From Torreya grandis (taxonomy: Eukaryota; Streptophyta; Pinopsida; Cupressales; Taxaceae): a stretch of DNA of 64,000 nt. The stretch's first letter is position 1. Each line of letters begins with the position of its first letter. Below are positions 11,070 through 21,901 of the stretch, in pieces. The notes below the pieces were generated by a model. The model had not been told where the DNA came from, searched no databases, and saw only the letters and a list, made by a program, of their open reading frames with translations. The position numbers and the translations under genes are program-made. The stretch is from positions 9,982,501 to 10,046,500 of the forward strand of contig JARHVA010000006.1 in the NCBI GenBank assembly GCA_037957365.1. The letters run 5' to 3'.

Positions 11070-11890
11070 AATTGGTGAGATATGTTTCCTGTTCGAGAGG
11101 CAGGCCTTTATTGAATTATGCAAAGAGTTGCATGACATCTTTGCTTGGCAATATAAAGATTTAAAAGGGTTTGAACCAAGTTTAGCTCATCACACCATTG
11201 AGTTAGAACCTGGAGCTCAACCGGTCAGGCATAAACAAGGGCCTATCAATCCCAAGATAGAGGAACTCATGAAGAAAGAGTTCACCAAATTGATTGAGTC
11301 TAAGATTATCTTTCCTATCAAACACTCAACTTGGGTGGTTAATTTTGTACCTGTCCGAAAGAAGAATGGAGAGATCAGACTTTGTTTGGATTTTCGAGAC
11401 CTTAATAGAGTGTCTCTCAAAGATCATTATCTACTACCTTCCATGGAACAAATTCTGCAAGTTGTTTCAGGGTTTCAACGCTTTTTATTTCTTGATGGTT
11501 ATTCAGGTTACAATCAAACACTGGTGAATGAAGAGGATCAGTTCAAGACAACCTTCACTACAAAACGGAGGACCTTTGCCTATAGGAAGATGCCTTTTGG
11601 TTTATCCAATGCTGGAGCTACATTTCAAAGGGCAATGGACATGGCTTTTAAAGGTTTGATCAATAAGTTTCTGCTTGTATACCTTGATGATATAACTATT
11701 TTTTCAAAGGATGCTACTGATCATATGGAACATTTAAAGCAAGTGTTTGAGAAATGTAGGGAGTATGGAATATCCCTTAATCCAAAAAAGTGCATATTTG
11801 CTGTCCATGAAGGTAAGTTATTGGGTCATATTGTTTCAAAAGAAGGCTTGTCTATTGACCCCGAGAAGATTGAGGCTATTTTAGGCTTGT
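11070..11890 (+). pseudogene. Gypsy 1 reverse transcriptase
   Basis: Ty3/gypsy RT motifs occur in order: HHTIELEPGAQPVRHKQ, the finger/palm region VPVRKKNGEIRLCLDFRDLN, the palm segment FLFLDGYSGYNQ, MPFGLSNAGATFQRAM, the catalytic box YLDD at 11,680-11,691, and the thumb start LGHIVSKEGLSIDPEKI. It copies element RNA into DNA inside particles. The domain itself has no stop. In the palm, FLDGYSGYNQ keeps the first catalytic Asp. The frame ends at the TAA at 12,205-12,207, where Gln is expected after FFN. Confidence 0.9.
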
Positions 11891-11989
11891 CTTTGCATCA
11901 ACACAAGAAAGGAATTCAAAGCTTCTTGGGGAAAATAAACTTTGTAAGAAGTTTTATTCTAGGCTTTGCAACCGTGATAAACCCTATCA

Positions 11990-12480
11990 CAACCATGCTC
12001 AAGAACCAAGCTTTTGCTTGGACAAAGGAAGGTAAGAGTAGTTTTGAGGCAATCAAGCAAGCAATTGCAAAATCTCCTACTCTCATGAACCCAAACCTTG
12101 CCAAAGATTTCATACTCTATACCTTTGCTAACCTTGATACAATCTCAACTATGTTTATGCAAAAGAATGATGAAGAGGTAGAGCAACCAGTTGCATTCTT
12201 CAACTAAGGATTGGAAGACTATGAGGTCAGGTATACATTTGTTGAGAAACAAGCTCTAGCTGTGATAAGAGGATTGAAGAAGTTCAGATACATGATTTCA
12301 AACAATAAGATACATATCATGGTTTCTCATCCTAGCACCAAGGAGTTTCTCCTAAGCAAAGACCTTAATGAAAAGAGAGTTGGGTGGATTACCAAAGTAA
12401 TGGAGTATGATGTGGATATTAAGGTGACAAACTTGGTAAGAGGAAAAGGGCTATGTGAGCATTTAGCTTCAGATTTTCAA
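11990..12480 (+). pseudogene. Gypsy 1 native RNase H, catalytically degenerate
   Basis: The connection/RNase H module follows the RT: AFAWTKEGKSSFEAIKQAI, then LYTFANLDTISTMFMQ where active gypsy RNases H have a (T)DAS motif with the first catalytic Asp. That Asp is absent here. After the TAA at 12,205 the homology continues as GLEDYEVRYTFVEKQALAVI, keeping the Glu-rich helix. Loss of active-site residues in the native domain while a second RNase H is present is typical of dual-RNase H elements. Confidence 0.7.
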
Positions 12481-12639
12481 GAGCCAAAAGAGGAAGTCTT
12501 GATCAACCAAGTTCACCTCCAACCAACAGATCACATACAAGTTCAAAGTTGGACACAAGACATCATTAGTTTCCTTCAAAATGGTGGGTGCCCCAATGGC
12601 TTGAACAAGTCTCAAAGGAGATATTTTAGATTGTAGACC

Positions 12640-13737
12640 ATTCCTTACTGTCTTGTTGATGGTGTTATCTTTAGGAAAGACGTGAATGGTGTGTTGTTGA
12701 GGTGTGTTAACAGTGATCAGTGTGATATGCTGCTGGAAAGGTTTCACAATGGTGTAGAGGGAGGTCATTTCTCTCCTAAAATGACAGTTGCAAAGATAAT
12801 GAGGGCTGGTTACTATTGGCCTAGTCTTTTTAAGGACTGTTACCATTGAGCTAAGACGTGTCCTCGATGTGCCTTCTTTGTAAGCAAACAGAAGCTTGCA
12901 GCTCTTCCATTGAATCCTATCCAAGTAGACCAGTGTTTCATGTAATGGGGCCTTGATTTCATTGGTGTGATCAACCTTGCATCAAGTGCTAGACACAAAT
13001 GGATATTGACTGCTATTGGCTACTTCACAAGGTGGATAGACGCTGATGCATTGAAGGAGGCAAGTGAAAATGTTATCTTGGAGTTTTATGAGAACATTAT
13101 AACAAGGTTTGGGGTTCCCCATGTTATCATTTTTGATAATGCACTTGCTTTCATAAGTGCTAAAACTTTTGTTTGGAAAAATAGGAATGGAGTTTACTTG
13201 AGTACCTCATCCAACTATTACCCTCAAGGTAATGGATTAGCTGAATCTACTAACAAGAATCTCATCAAGATCATTAAGAGGACGTTGGAGAACAATCAAA
13301 GAGCATGGCACAAGCTGAAGACAACCTTATGGGCTGACAGGATTACTCCTAAGAGATCAATTGGTAACTCTCCCTTTGTGCTTGTTTATGGGAGAGAGGC
13401 TAGGTTGTTCATATCTCAAGAACTCCCTGCTCTAAAACTAATACAGCTTCAAGAAACAAGAGACAATGCTCACAAGGCCATGGAGCACCACCAAGTACTC
13501 ATGAAGAAGTCCTTTGACAAAAGAGCAAGTGCAAGAGTGTTCAAAGAAGGTGACTTGGTCCTGAAATGAGATGAAGACAGAGCAAAATCAGGTGGACATA
13601 CAAAGTTTGACACTTTGTGGAGTGGCCCTTACATCATTAGCATTTGCAAGCAAAGCAACTACTTTCAGCTGACTAAGATGAATGGAGAAGAATTGCCTAT
13701 CCCTGTGAATGGGGTACATCTAAAGTTCTGCTATTAG
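12640..13737 (+). pseudogene. Gypsy 1 integrase
   Basis: An HHCC zinc-binding module (FHNGVEGGHFSPKMTVAKI through CPRCAFF) is followed by the catalytic core: GLDFIGVINLASS (first Asp), FGVPHVIIFDNALAF (second Asp) and GLAESTNKNLIKII (Glu). The C-terminal part ends KRASARVFKEGDLVLK and carries on to about 13,733 after a TGA at 13,567. Stops occur at about 12,634 (TAG), 12,847 (TGA), 12,943 (TAA) and 13,567 (TGA), the last three at positions where Trp or Gln is expected. Integrase would join element DNA to the host genome; this copy cannot be made. No chromodomain is visible at the C-terminus. Confidence 0.85.
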
Positions 13738-14748
13738 TCCTTGGAGGGCATGTTTTGTAAATAGTGGCTTAGGTGTGTGTTTGGTCTAGTTTTGTTTTGG
13801 TTTGTTGTTGTGTTCCCTAAGTGCTTTGTAGCACAAGTGTGTTTCCTTCCTTTTGTTTGGTGTGTGTCTTTGCCTTTGTGCATGTGATCAACCAGTTTGT
13901 GTTTTTGAGCCAAGGGTTTGTTCAAGTCATTTTTTGGGTGCCCATATGCGTGACTCCATGCCCAATGGAAAGATTTAGGCAGCTGATCTTAGGCATAACA
14001 AGCATGCCACCCCTAGGAATCGTCAAGAATGTTAGCCAATTTTCACACCCAAGTTTTGCATCTTTTATTTTGGCCAAGTGCAACATTCTTAATTTGTTTA
14101 TCCCCACAGTAAAGTGTCAAGTGTTATTTCCTTCGGAAGCCTTTGTTCATTTTTTTGCAAGTATTATTTCAGTCTTTTTGTGCAAGTGTTATTTCTTTCG
14201 GCAAGGTTTTGCTTCGGGTTTTTTGTTCAAGTCTCAAAGGAAAAGTTCGAAAGAATTGGTCCTTTCAAATTTTTCGAAGGAATTGTTTCGGACATTTTGT
14301 CCGAAACAATCTTTTCGAAGGGTCTTTTTCTCATGGAAGTGTCCTTTGCAAAAAGTCCGAAGGGTACATTTTGAATATTTTCAAAGGGTCTTTTCTCAGG
14401 AAGTGGCTTTTATAACTTTTTCGAAGGAATTGGTTGTTTCAACTTTTTCGAAAGAATTGTTTCAGACATTGTCCGAAACAATCTTTCCGAAGGGTCTTTT
14501 TATCATGAAAGTGTCCTTTGCAATATTTTTGAAGGGACATTTTCAATTTTGCCGAAGGGCCTTTTCTAATGTGAAGGGACATTTTCAAAAAGTCCGAAGG
14601 GACACTTTCATTCTGTCGAAAGGTCTTTTCTCGGGAATTGGTCTTTTGCTTTTTTTCGAAGAAATTGTTTCGGACATTTTGTCTAAAACAATCTTTCTGA
14701 AAGAATTGGCTCTTAAGGGTTTTTCGAAGGAATTGTTTCTCATGCAAG
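13738..14748 (+). mobile_element. Gypsy 1 3' region, left part (interrupted by copia 1)
   Basis: After the integrase end comes GGAGGGCA (possible polypurine tract, about 13,743) followed by TGTTTTGTAAATAG, a plausible but unproven LTR start. From about 14,220 the sequence becomes an array of TTCGAAGG/GTCCGAAGGG repeats with perfect hairpins. It stops at GCAAG (14,744-14,748), the duplicated target site of copia 1, and resumes at 25,284. Long ORFs here, such as 13821-14798, are products of the repeats and not genes. Confidence 0.6.
14282..14692. repeat. Three hairpin palindromes in gypsy 1 3' region
   Basis: Hairpins lie at 14,282-14,310 (12-base arms ATTGTTTCGGAC and GTCCGAAACAAT, 5-base loop), 14,456-14,482 (one arm mismatch) and 14,664-14,692 (two mismatches). 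They are spaced 174 and 208 bases apart within the GTCCGAAGGG array. The regular repetition of a long perfect palindrome suggests an RNA or DNA structure maintained in this LTR family. Confidence 0.85.
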
Positions 14749-17374
14749 TGTTGAACATACTATCTAATGAGAGGGGGGTGAATCAGAAGATGAACTAAAA
14801 CTTAGTTCTTAAAACTTTTAAATAGGATCCTTAAAGTACATGCAAAGTAAAGAACAAAAACAGAGATCATGCACACACATAAAAATACTCAACACTAGAT
14901 TTTTACGTGGGAACCCAAAGGAAAAAACCACGGTGAAAAAATTTATTAAAAGCTACTATTCTAATCCAGCCTCATAGAAAAGAAGTCTCAAAGACAAACC
15001 TCACTAGTTACATTCAAGAGCACCCACTCTAATGAGGCGTCAACTTCCTAATTGAGCACCAACTCAGTTTTTTTGAAGGCACCAACCTATCAAAGAAATA
15101 AAGCTGCAACTTCAAAATACAGAAGAGATTTATAATGAATCTTGTTCACTTTTTTGTTACAAGTCTAGTTTATAACTGCACCTACACTGTGTGCCTTCTC
15201 AGCTTATCTGCCTTTATCTCTGTGTCTGGATATCTTCTATATTGACACACCTATTTTTCTTTGCCTTTTTAAGCTATCTACATATGTCCTCACTCGACAA
15301 TTTTGAGTTACACTCTAATTATTATCGCAGCAGTAGCAAAAGACACTTTCAAATGTTTTGTTCGTAGCATATATAGACAAATGCATCTTAGGGTTTTCTA
15401 TCTATAAAGAGTTCACATTTTAACTGCTCTTAACCAGTTCAAGCTTCTGATCTGCATTCAATGTAACTTTGACTTCGTGTCTCGATTCATGTTTCAAACG
15501 GCAACGTTCATGTCTTTTACTATCTTTGGCATCTACATTTCTATTGCACTTAACTGCGCCGCTTCCTCGATCACTTTTGATCTGCATTCAATGTGACTCT
15601 GACTTCGTGTCTCGATTCATGCTTCAAATGGCAATGTTCAAATGTCTTTTACTATCTTTGGCATCTGCACTTCTATTGCTCTTAACTGCGCCGCTTCCTC
15701 GATCACTTCGATTGAAAAATCTCGAGCTCCGTAAAGATATATTGAGTTCATCACCAGTTCTAGTTGTTTTTTTACAAACAGTTAGAAGACACTGAATGCA
15801 GGGTTTTTATTTCTTTCATCGTGCCAAGTTCACGTTCTTTTCTTTGTTGGATATTTCCTTATGACCTTTTGACACTTGTCAAATGCGCGTGCACTTGGAG
15901 GATCATCTGAGTTTGCTTTGAATCATTGGATCTAATACATCGATTAGGCATGAGCCGTTGATCTTTTAAAGTAGCATGAGTTTTAATTCTTGCTTTGCCA
16001 TTAACCATCGAGCTTCTTTTCTTCTCTTTTCGCATCTCACTGCTTTCTATATCATGGGTTCGCTTCCGCTCCTTTCAATTATCCTCGATATGCTCGATCT
16101 TTACCCTTTGTATTGAGCATTAAACTTCGGCATGTTGGCGTAATCTTATTTTCTTCGGCATTCTTGTAACGCTCCTTGCAACGTCGATCCTTGAAGACTT
16201 GCTCGTCTTTTAACATTGCTTTAATTCCTTCGGAAGGTTCCTTCATACAAATTGTTGCGGGCCTTTGTGTCTTCCGGACAATTTCCACGGACTTTTTGTC
16301 CGTGTCCATTTCATCCTGAAGTGTCCTTCAATTTCTCCGAAAGAATTCGTCATTGGCTTCTAATAGGAGATGTCCTTCGGAAATCTTTTCTTCGGAGTTT
16401 TTGTCCGACACATTTCTTTGGACTTTTTTTCCGCGTTATTTCTTCGGACTTTTTGTCTGCATCATTTCTTCGGACTTTTTGTTCGAGACATTTCTTCGGA
16501 TTTTTTGTCCAAGACATTTATTTGGATTTTTTGTTCGTGTCATTTCTTTAGCTTTTCTGCAAGTGTCCACATACCCTTTGCAACATTCAAAAGATACCCT
16601 TAGGACTTTCTGCAATCTACCCTTCAGCTTTTATACAAGTGTCCACATACCCTTTGCAACGTTCGAAAGATATCCTTCGGACTTTCTGCAATCTAACCTT
16701 GCGGCTTTTCTGCAAGTGTCCACATACCCTTTGCAACGTTCAAAAGACACCCTTCGGACTTTCTGCAATCTACCCTTCGGCTTTTCTGCAAGTGTCCACA
16801 TACCCTTTGCAACATTCAAAAGATACCCTTCGAACCTTTTGAAAAGGTCCACTTGCCCTTCAGAGCATTCAAAAGATACCCTTCTAACTTTTTGAAAAGG
16901 TCCACTTGCCCTTTGGAATGTTCAAAAGATACCCTTCGGATTTTTTGAAAAGGTCCACTTGCCCTTCAGAACGTTCAAAAGATACCCTTCGGATTTTTTG
17001 AAAGGGTCCACTTGCCCGAAAAGGACTTCACAATTTTTTCGAAAGAATTGTCCTTGCCATTCTTTCTAAAAGAATTCCTCCGAAGGAATTTTTCAAGACT
17101 ATTTCGGGTTTTTCATTTTTCTTGACTTATCCCGATTGCCTCTTCTAAGTAAGAGCACTTCGCAAAACGTGATTTACTCCACAAGTCTGCTCAACTCAAC
17201 CTTTGGCATTAATGCATGATCAGTTTCAATCTCAATGACATCAAAGACATTAACCTTTGACATCAATGACAATTCCATGCTACCCTAGATGGGAATGATG
17301 ACTCTTCAGTCCTCAGACTACTTTCTATATCATGATATCAAAATGGTCAACTCTCTTTGCTCAATTTTCCAACA
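14749..17374 (-). repeat. Copia 1 3' LTR (left copy)
   Basis: This 2,626-base LTR has TG...CA ends. It holds, from left to right, a 130-bp tandem duplication (15,449 and 15,579), a hairpin-containing GGAC...GTCC array (16,280-16,560), about four 76-77 bp units (starting near 16,561, 16,638, 16,714 and 16,790) and about four 56-57 bp units (16,846-17,010). It is 292 bases longer than its partner, mostly through extra repeat units. ORFs at 15469-15795 and 16353-16895 are antisense to the element and arise from the repeats. Confidence 0.92.
16286..17035 (-). repeat. Variable tandem-repeat array in copia 1 left LTR
   Basis: Three nested repeat classes follow each other: a perfect hairpin with 7-base arms CACGGAC/GTCCGTG (16,286-16,304), about six 26-bp units of the type CTTCGGACTTTTTGTC (16,390-16,545), then 76-bp and 56-bp units containing CCCTTCGGACTTT. 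On the element's sense strand the core is GTCCGAAGGG. The right LTR has about two, three and two units of the same classes. Confidence 0.85.
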
Positions 17375-17398
17375 ATCTCCCCCTTTGTCATTGATGGC
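17375..17398 (-). other. Copia 1 polypurine tract
   Basis: On the minus strand, TGACAAAGGGGGAGAT lies directly before the LTR start TGTTGGAAAATTG. It would prime plus-strand DNA synthesis. A second copy of the motif (TGTCAAAGGGGGAGAAA) lies about 90 bases further inside, near 17,470-17,486. Confidence 0.85.
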
Positions 17399-17904
17399 AA
17401 AACACCCTCAAGAGCAAAAACATCCTCAAAAGTCCTTTCTCATTCTGCTTGCTTGCTCTTATTTTGATTTCTCCCCCTTTGACATTAATGACAAAGAGTG
17501 TTTGCTAAACCAATAAGACACTGTTGCTGAGTTGTTTTGATCCTTGGACCTGTTTGGATAGAGCATTATGAAGAAAGACTCCCCCTTGGATAATACACAC
17601 CGACCTGAACTGTTCCTATGACTCTCTGGGCTTGCATATGCTTCAACCGATCCTGGATATAGCATTGGTCTGAAAGACCAATCAACAATAGATATATTTC
17701 TTACATAGATGAGCATAGAAATCTAGATCCAACATACCTTAGTCTGCTCTTCAACATCAAATGGCAAACGATATGTAAGGTACATAGCAGATTGCCTTCA
17801 CTCTTAATCCAGGAGTTTAATAAAATACCTGCAATGCTCCCCTTGGACTTCTAACCTATCATAAGAGTCTAGTGATATGGGGTGGGAGCTACAACTCCCA
17901 ACTT
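17399..17904 (-). other. Copia 1 spacer between RNase H and polypurine tract
   Basis: About 500 bases without coding homology lie between the end of RNase H and the polypurine tract. They correspond to 42,360-42,807 of copia 2 and include the duplicated polypurine-like motif. Nothing else is recognised. Confidence 0.6.
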
Positions 17905-18720
17905 CTCTCTCAGATACTCAAGCTCTTTGGGAAGAGGCTTGGTAAAATATCTGCAATCTGATCCTTGGTTGGCACATATTCCATTGTGGCCTCTGGACTT
18001 GCTAACTTTTCTCTCAAAAAATGATATTTTATGGAGATATGCTTGGTTATGGAATGCATCACTAGATTCTTGGATAGATTTATGGCACTTGAACTATCAC
18101 AGTAAATAGAGATAGGTGCTTGATGTCCTTGAGAGTTTGCTTCATCCACAAGACTTGAGTGCAACAAGCAGTTATTGCGACATACTTTGCTTCAGCGATA
18201 GAGAGTGTAATTGATTCTTGCTTCTTGCTCAGCCAAGACACAAGTCTGTTACCCAGAAAAAATGCATCACCACTTGTGCTTTTTCTATCATCCACACTTC
18301 CTACCCAATCAACATCAGTGTATGCAACCAAAGTAAAATCCTCACTAGTTAGGTACCACAACCCATAGTCAATTGTGCTCTTGATGTACCTGAAAATTCT
18401 TTTTACAGAATTAACATGTGATTCTTTGGGGGCTACTTGATACCATGCAACCATGCAGACTGCTTGCATGATGTCTGGTCTTGATGCTGTTAGATACAAC
18501 AGGATGCCTATCATTGATCTATATAGCAGATTATTTACATCTGGCACTCGTCTTCCTTGCTTAGCTTGCAGTCAGTCATCATGGGAGTACTAATTGGTTT
18601 GTTGTCTTCCATTCCATATTTCTTGAGCATCTCCTTCACGTACGTTGCTTGAGATATGAATATCCCTTCATTAGTTTGTGTAATTTGTAAACCAAGGAAG
18701 GAGCATTCTCCCAGCATTGA
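17905..18720 (-). pseudogene. Copia 1 RT C-terminus and RNase H
   Basis: Reading leftward from 18,720: SMLGECSFLGLQITQTNEG (RT thumb), LYRSMIGILLYLTASRPDIM, then the RNase H segment YTDVDWVGSVDDRKSTSGD with its first catalytic Asp, AKYVAITACCTQVLW (the family usually has AEYxA; the Glu is Lys here), and ISIYCDSSSAINLSKN. The end matches KHISIKYHFLREK and EYVPTKDQIADIL. Frames change near 18,540 and 18,160. The enzyme would degrade the RNA of the RNA-DNA hybrid; this copy is broken and lacks an active-site residue. Confidence 0.85.
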
Positions 18721-19300
18721 CATTTCAAACTCATTTTACATTTGCATGGTAAATTTTTTGCACATGTTACTATCACCACCTCCAAAGATAATATCATCCA
18801 CATAGACAACAACAATCAGCATATGCTCACCTTCTGATTTAAAATATAGATTGTTGTCTGCACACCTTTTTTTGAAACCTTGTCATTGCAGGTATTGATC
18901 TAATCGTGAATACTATGCTCTAGGTTCCTGTTTCAGACCATACAAAGCTTTCTTTAGTTTGCACACATAATTTTCTTCCTCTGCTAACTGAAATTTTTCT
19001 GGTTGCTCAATGTACACTTTCTCTTCTAAGTTTCCATTTAGGAATGCTGACTCCACATCCATTTGATATACCTTGTATTTCTTGTGAACAGAGAATGCCA
19101 AGAACATTCTTATAGCCTCCAGTGTTGCCATAGGAGCAAATATTTTTTTGAAATCTATGCCTTCTACTTGTGCATATCCTTTGCACACCAGTCTAGCTTT
19201 GTTTCTTATGACTGCTCCATCTTCATTGAATTTGTTTCTGTAAACCCACTTAGTTCCTATTACATTCTTGTTCGAGGGTCTAGGAACTAATTCTCAAGTT
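18720..19300 (-). pseudogene. Copia 1 reverse transcriptase
   Basis: The RT starts after ELVPR (TGA where Trp is expected just before, near 19,297) and includes LVCKGYAQVEGIDFKKIFAP, the palm strand VYQMDVESAFLNGNLEEKVY with the first catalytic Asp, YVCKLKKALYGLKQEPRA followed by TAG where Trp is expected (about 18,913), and YVDDIIFGG with the catalytic YVDD at 18,793-18,804. The catalytic boxes survive but stops truncate the frame at least three times. Confidence 0.88.
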
Positions 19301-20450
19301 TTATTTTTTTCAATTTCGCTGAGTTCTTTCATGGCTGTTAGCCAGTTTTCATCTTTGCTAGCTTCATTGAAGGTCTTAGGCTCAATTTCTGAAAGTAGAG
19401 CAAAGTTTACTTGCTCCTTGTTTATTACAGTTCTTCTCCTAGTTTGAACACCCTCATCTTTGTTGCCAATTATTTGTTCATTGGAATGTTCTTTTTGAAC
19501 AAACTTTGCAGGTGCCCTTTTACTCTTTTCTTCCTCTTCACTATCTTCTACTTTATTTTCTGCTCCCTCTGATTCTTCAATTTTGATCTCATTAGGCTCA
19601 ATTTTTTTGAATCCTTCTTCTACCTTGACGTTGATGCTTTCAACTATTTTATGCAGCTGTCTATTGTAACACACAGGCTTTGCTGTGAGTGAAGTATCCA
19701 AGAAAAATTCTTTCATCACATCTTGACTTGAAACTTTTCAGTTTGGCCTCTTTTCTTCTGATGTAGCACTTGCTTCCAAACACTCTGAAATACTTTACGG
19801 ATGCAGGTTTTCCAAACCATAGTTCATATGGGGTTTTATCACTCTTTACCCTAAGTTGAACTCTGTTTAGGATATATACTGTTGTTTGAACTGCCTCTTT
19901 CCAATATCCATCAAGAAGTTTTGCCTCATTCAACATTGTTTTGGCCATCTCCTTCATTGTTCTGTTTTTTCTTTCTACAACCCTATTTTGCTGTAGAGTT
20001 CATGCATCAGAGTACTATCTCTTAATCCCATGCTTTTCACAATATTTTATAAACTCGTTGGAGGTGAATTCTCCACCTTTGTTTGATCTTAAACATTTGA
20101 TTTTTCTTTCCATTTCATTCTCAACCATCGTCCTAAAGATCTTAAATCTCTCAAAGGCTTGTGAGTTATCTTTCAAGAAAGTTATCCATGTCATCCTTGA
20201 GAAGTCATCTACAAATAGCATAAAGTAGTATACACCTTTGGATCCTTTTGTCCTAATAGGACCACATAAATCTGTATGAACTACTTGTAGGGGTTTTGAG
20301 GTCGCATATTCTTTTGTTTCAAATTTGACCCTTGTCTGCTTTCCTAGTTGGCATACTCTACATGTGATGTCTGCAAGTTTGACTATTTTGGACATGTCTA
20401 ACACACTTGTTAGAGCTTACTTTGACTAGATTGTCAAAGTTGACGTGACC
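19300..20450 (-). pseudogene. Copia 1 integrase and C-terminal linker
   Basis: The zinc module begins WLWHKRMGHVNFDNL and ends ITCRVCQLGK. The core follows: VVHTDLCGPIRTKG (first Asp), then CLRSNKGGEFTS where copia integrases have RSDNGGEF, so the second catalytic Asp appears lost, and VVERKNRTMKEMA (Glu). Two stops (near 20,013 and 19,998) and frameshifts near 20,400 and 19,720 break it. The tail KYFRVFGSKCYIRRKEA plus GYFTHSKA is the copia GKGY-type region, and an acidic low-complexity linker (19,500-19,620) leads to the RT. Confidence 0.85.
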
Positions 20451-21600
20451 CATTCTTTTATGCCATAACCAGTTCTCATCGACTTTTTTCATGAGACAAC
20501 TTGCATCATTTTCTTCAATCAAGTTGTATATGTTGCTTTCAGTGCTTCTTCCTTTTGCAACGATTTTTTTCGCTCTTTTCAATTTACAACCTTCAACATT
20601 AAATAAGACTTCATAACCATTATCACACATCTGATTTACACTTAAAAGATTATGTTTAAGTCCTTTAACATACAAGACGCCATGTGTAGGAAGCTTGCCA
20701 TCTATGTGCAAGGTTTCTTTACCTCTGACTCTGACTGCAGTGTTATCACCCAGACTGACAGTCCCTTCCTTGCATCTGCGTAAACTAGTGAATTTGCTCT
20801 TATCTTCAGTCATATGCTTTGAGCAACCACTGTCTATGACCCACAAGTTTTGCTCTTTGACATGGAGTGTCGTTTGAGCAATCAAGGATTGATTTTTCAC
20901 CTTCCACATCTTTTTGGGTCTCTCATCTGCCTTTTTCTTTTCTTTAAGAGTGGCCTTTGAAACTCTATTCTCATTTAAAGACTTGCCTTTGCCTAAGCTG
21001 TACTTTCTTGTCATTGCAATGTTAGCTCTACAATACTTAACTATATGTCCAGAATTATTGCAATTGTAACATATTAAATTTGAATCTATCAAAGGAGCAA
21101 ATGAATTTCTACTAGCAAAATTAAATCTTTTAGTAAGAAAGACTCTACAATCAATAGCCCTATGACCAAACTGATTACAGCTAAAACAATAATCATAAAA
21201 GGAAGGAGCGTACCTAGTCATAACGTTCTTTGGTGTAGTATACCGAGAACTTTTACCTTTCTGCTTTTTCAGGTCTACCACTTTGATGTATCCTTCTGCA
21301 TCGTTCCTTGGATTAATCTTTATGTCCTTTTTGATCTTTGCCATCGTAGCTTCTTTGCTGATCTTTTCATTCATAGCTTTTGCTTCTCCTCCTTTCTTGA
21401 AATTATCATACAAGTTCATTGATGTACAAGTTGAGGATCCTCTTTCTTTATCGTATCCAAGACCTGACTTTTCATATGAAGGCTTTTGCGCACTGATCAG
21501 TTCACTAAGAGCTTCTGATCCTTTCGTTAGCTTTAAGCTTTTGTTTAGTTGGTCTCTTGCCTTCTCAAGTTCTTTCCTCAAGGATACTACTTATGCTTGA
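20358..21600 (-). pseudogene. Copia 1 gag C-terminus and protease
   Basis: This 407-codon open frame starts MRKELEKARDQLNKSLKL, a coiled-coil-like segment. It contains two zinc knuckles, CFSCNQFGHRAIDC (near 21,170) and CYNCNNSGHIVKYC (near 21,040), and the copia protease active site VIDSGCSKHMTED (about 20,830) with Asp-Ser-Gly, followed by the conserved LKHNLLSVNQMCDNGYEV. It ends in the first part of the integrase zinc module. With the knuckle of the upstream gag piece, the polyprotein had three CCHC knuckles. Gag binds RNA; the protease matures the particle. Confidence 0.85.
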
Positions 21601-21901
21601 AGTCTCATGCATTCGTTGGATTTTGACTGGAGATCCATTTTGACGACTTCTATTATTATGTTGGCTTCTTCAACTTGAGTTTTTAGCGTCACAATCATTT
21701 GATTAGCCTTTTCAAGCTCCTCGTGCCTCTTCTACATTGAGTTTTCTTTTCTCAGATTTTCAATTTCTTCAAGAGCACACACAAGTTCACCTTCAAGATC
21801 AATCTCACCTTCTTTTCCTTCATCACAAACTTCATCTTCATTTTGTTTTTTATTCAAAGAGGTGAATTCCTCTACCATAAATAGGATCTCAATTCCCTCA
21901 G

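Larger units (their letters stand above)
9690..13737 (+). mobile_element. Gypsy 1: decayed Ty3/gypsy pol with two RNase H domains
   Basis: Continuous homology to Ty3/gypsy Pol runs in the order protease, archaeal-type RNase H, reverse transcriptase, native RNase H, integrase. Gag and a 5' LTR are not visible. At least six in-frame stops and several frameshifts break the reading frame; most stops sit where Gln, Trp or Glu codons are expected, and CAA-to-TAA and TGG-to-TGA changes fit decay by deamination of methylated cytosine. The element is old: its 3' region was later split by copia 1 at 14,749. The native RNase H has lost catalytic residues while the added one is well preserved in sequence, as in the dual-RNase H Tat-type gypsy elements of plants. 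Confidence 0.85.

Noticed and set aside
16353..16895. 180-codon ORF rich in Phe and Leu (also 24393-24941, 13821-14798, 15469-15795)
   Set aside because: These frames arise from the LTR tandem repeats and are antisense to copia 1 or lie in the gypsy 1 array; no protein family is matched.
16286..17035. Regular repeats resembling a CRISPR array
   Set aside because: Units are contiguous or lack unique spacers, are imperfect, lie inside LTRs and occur in a plant-type sequence.
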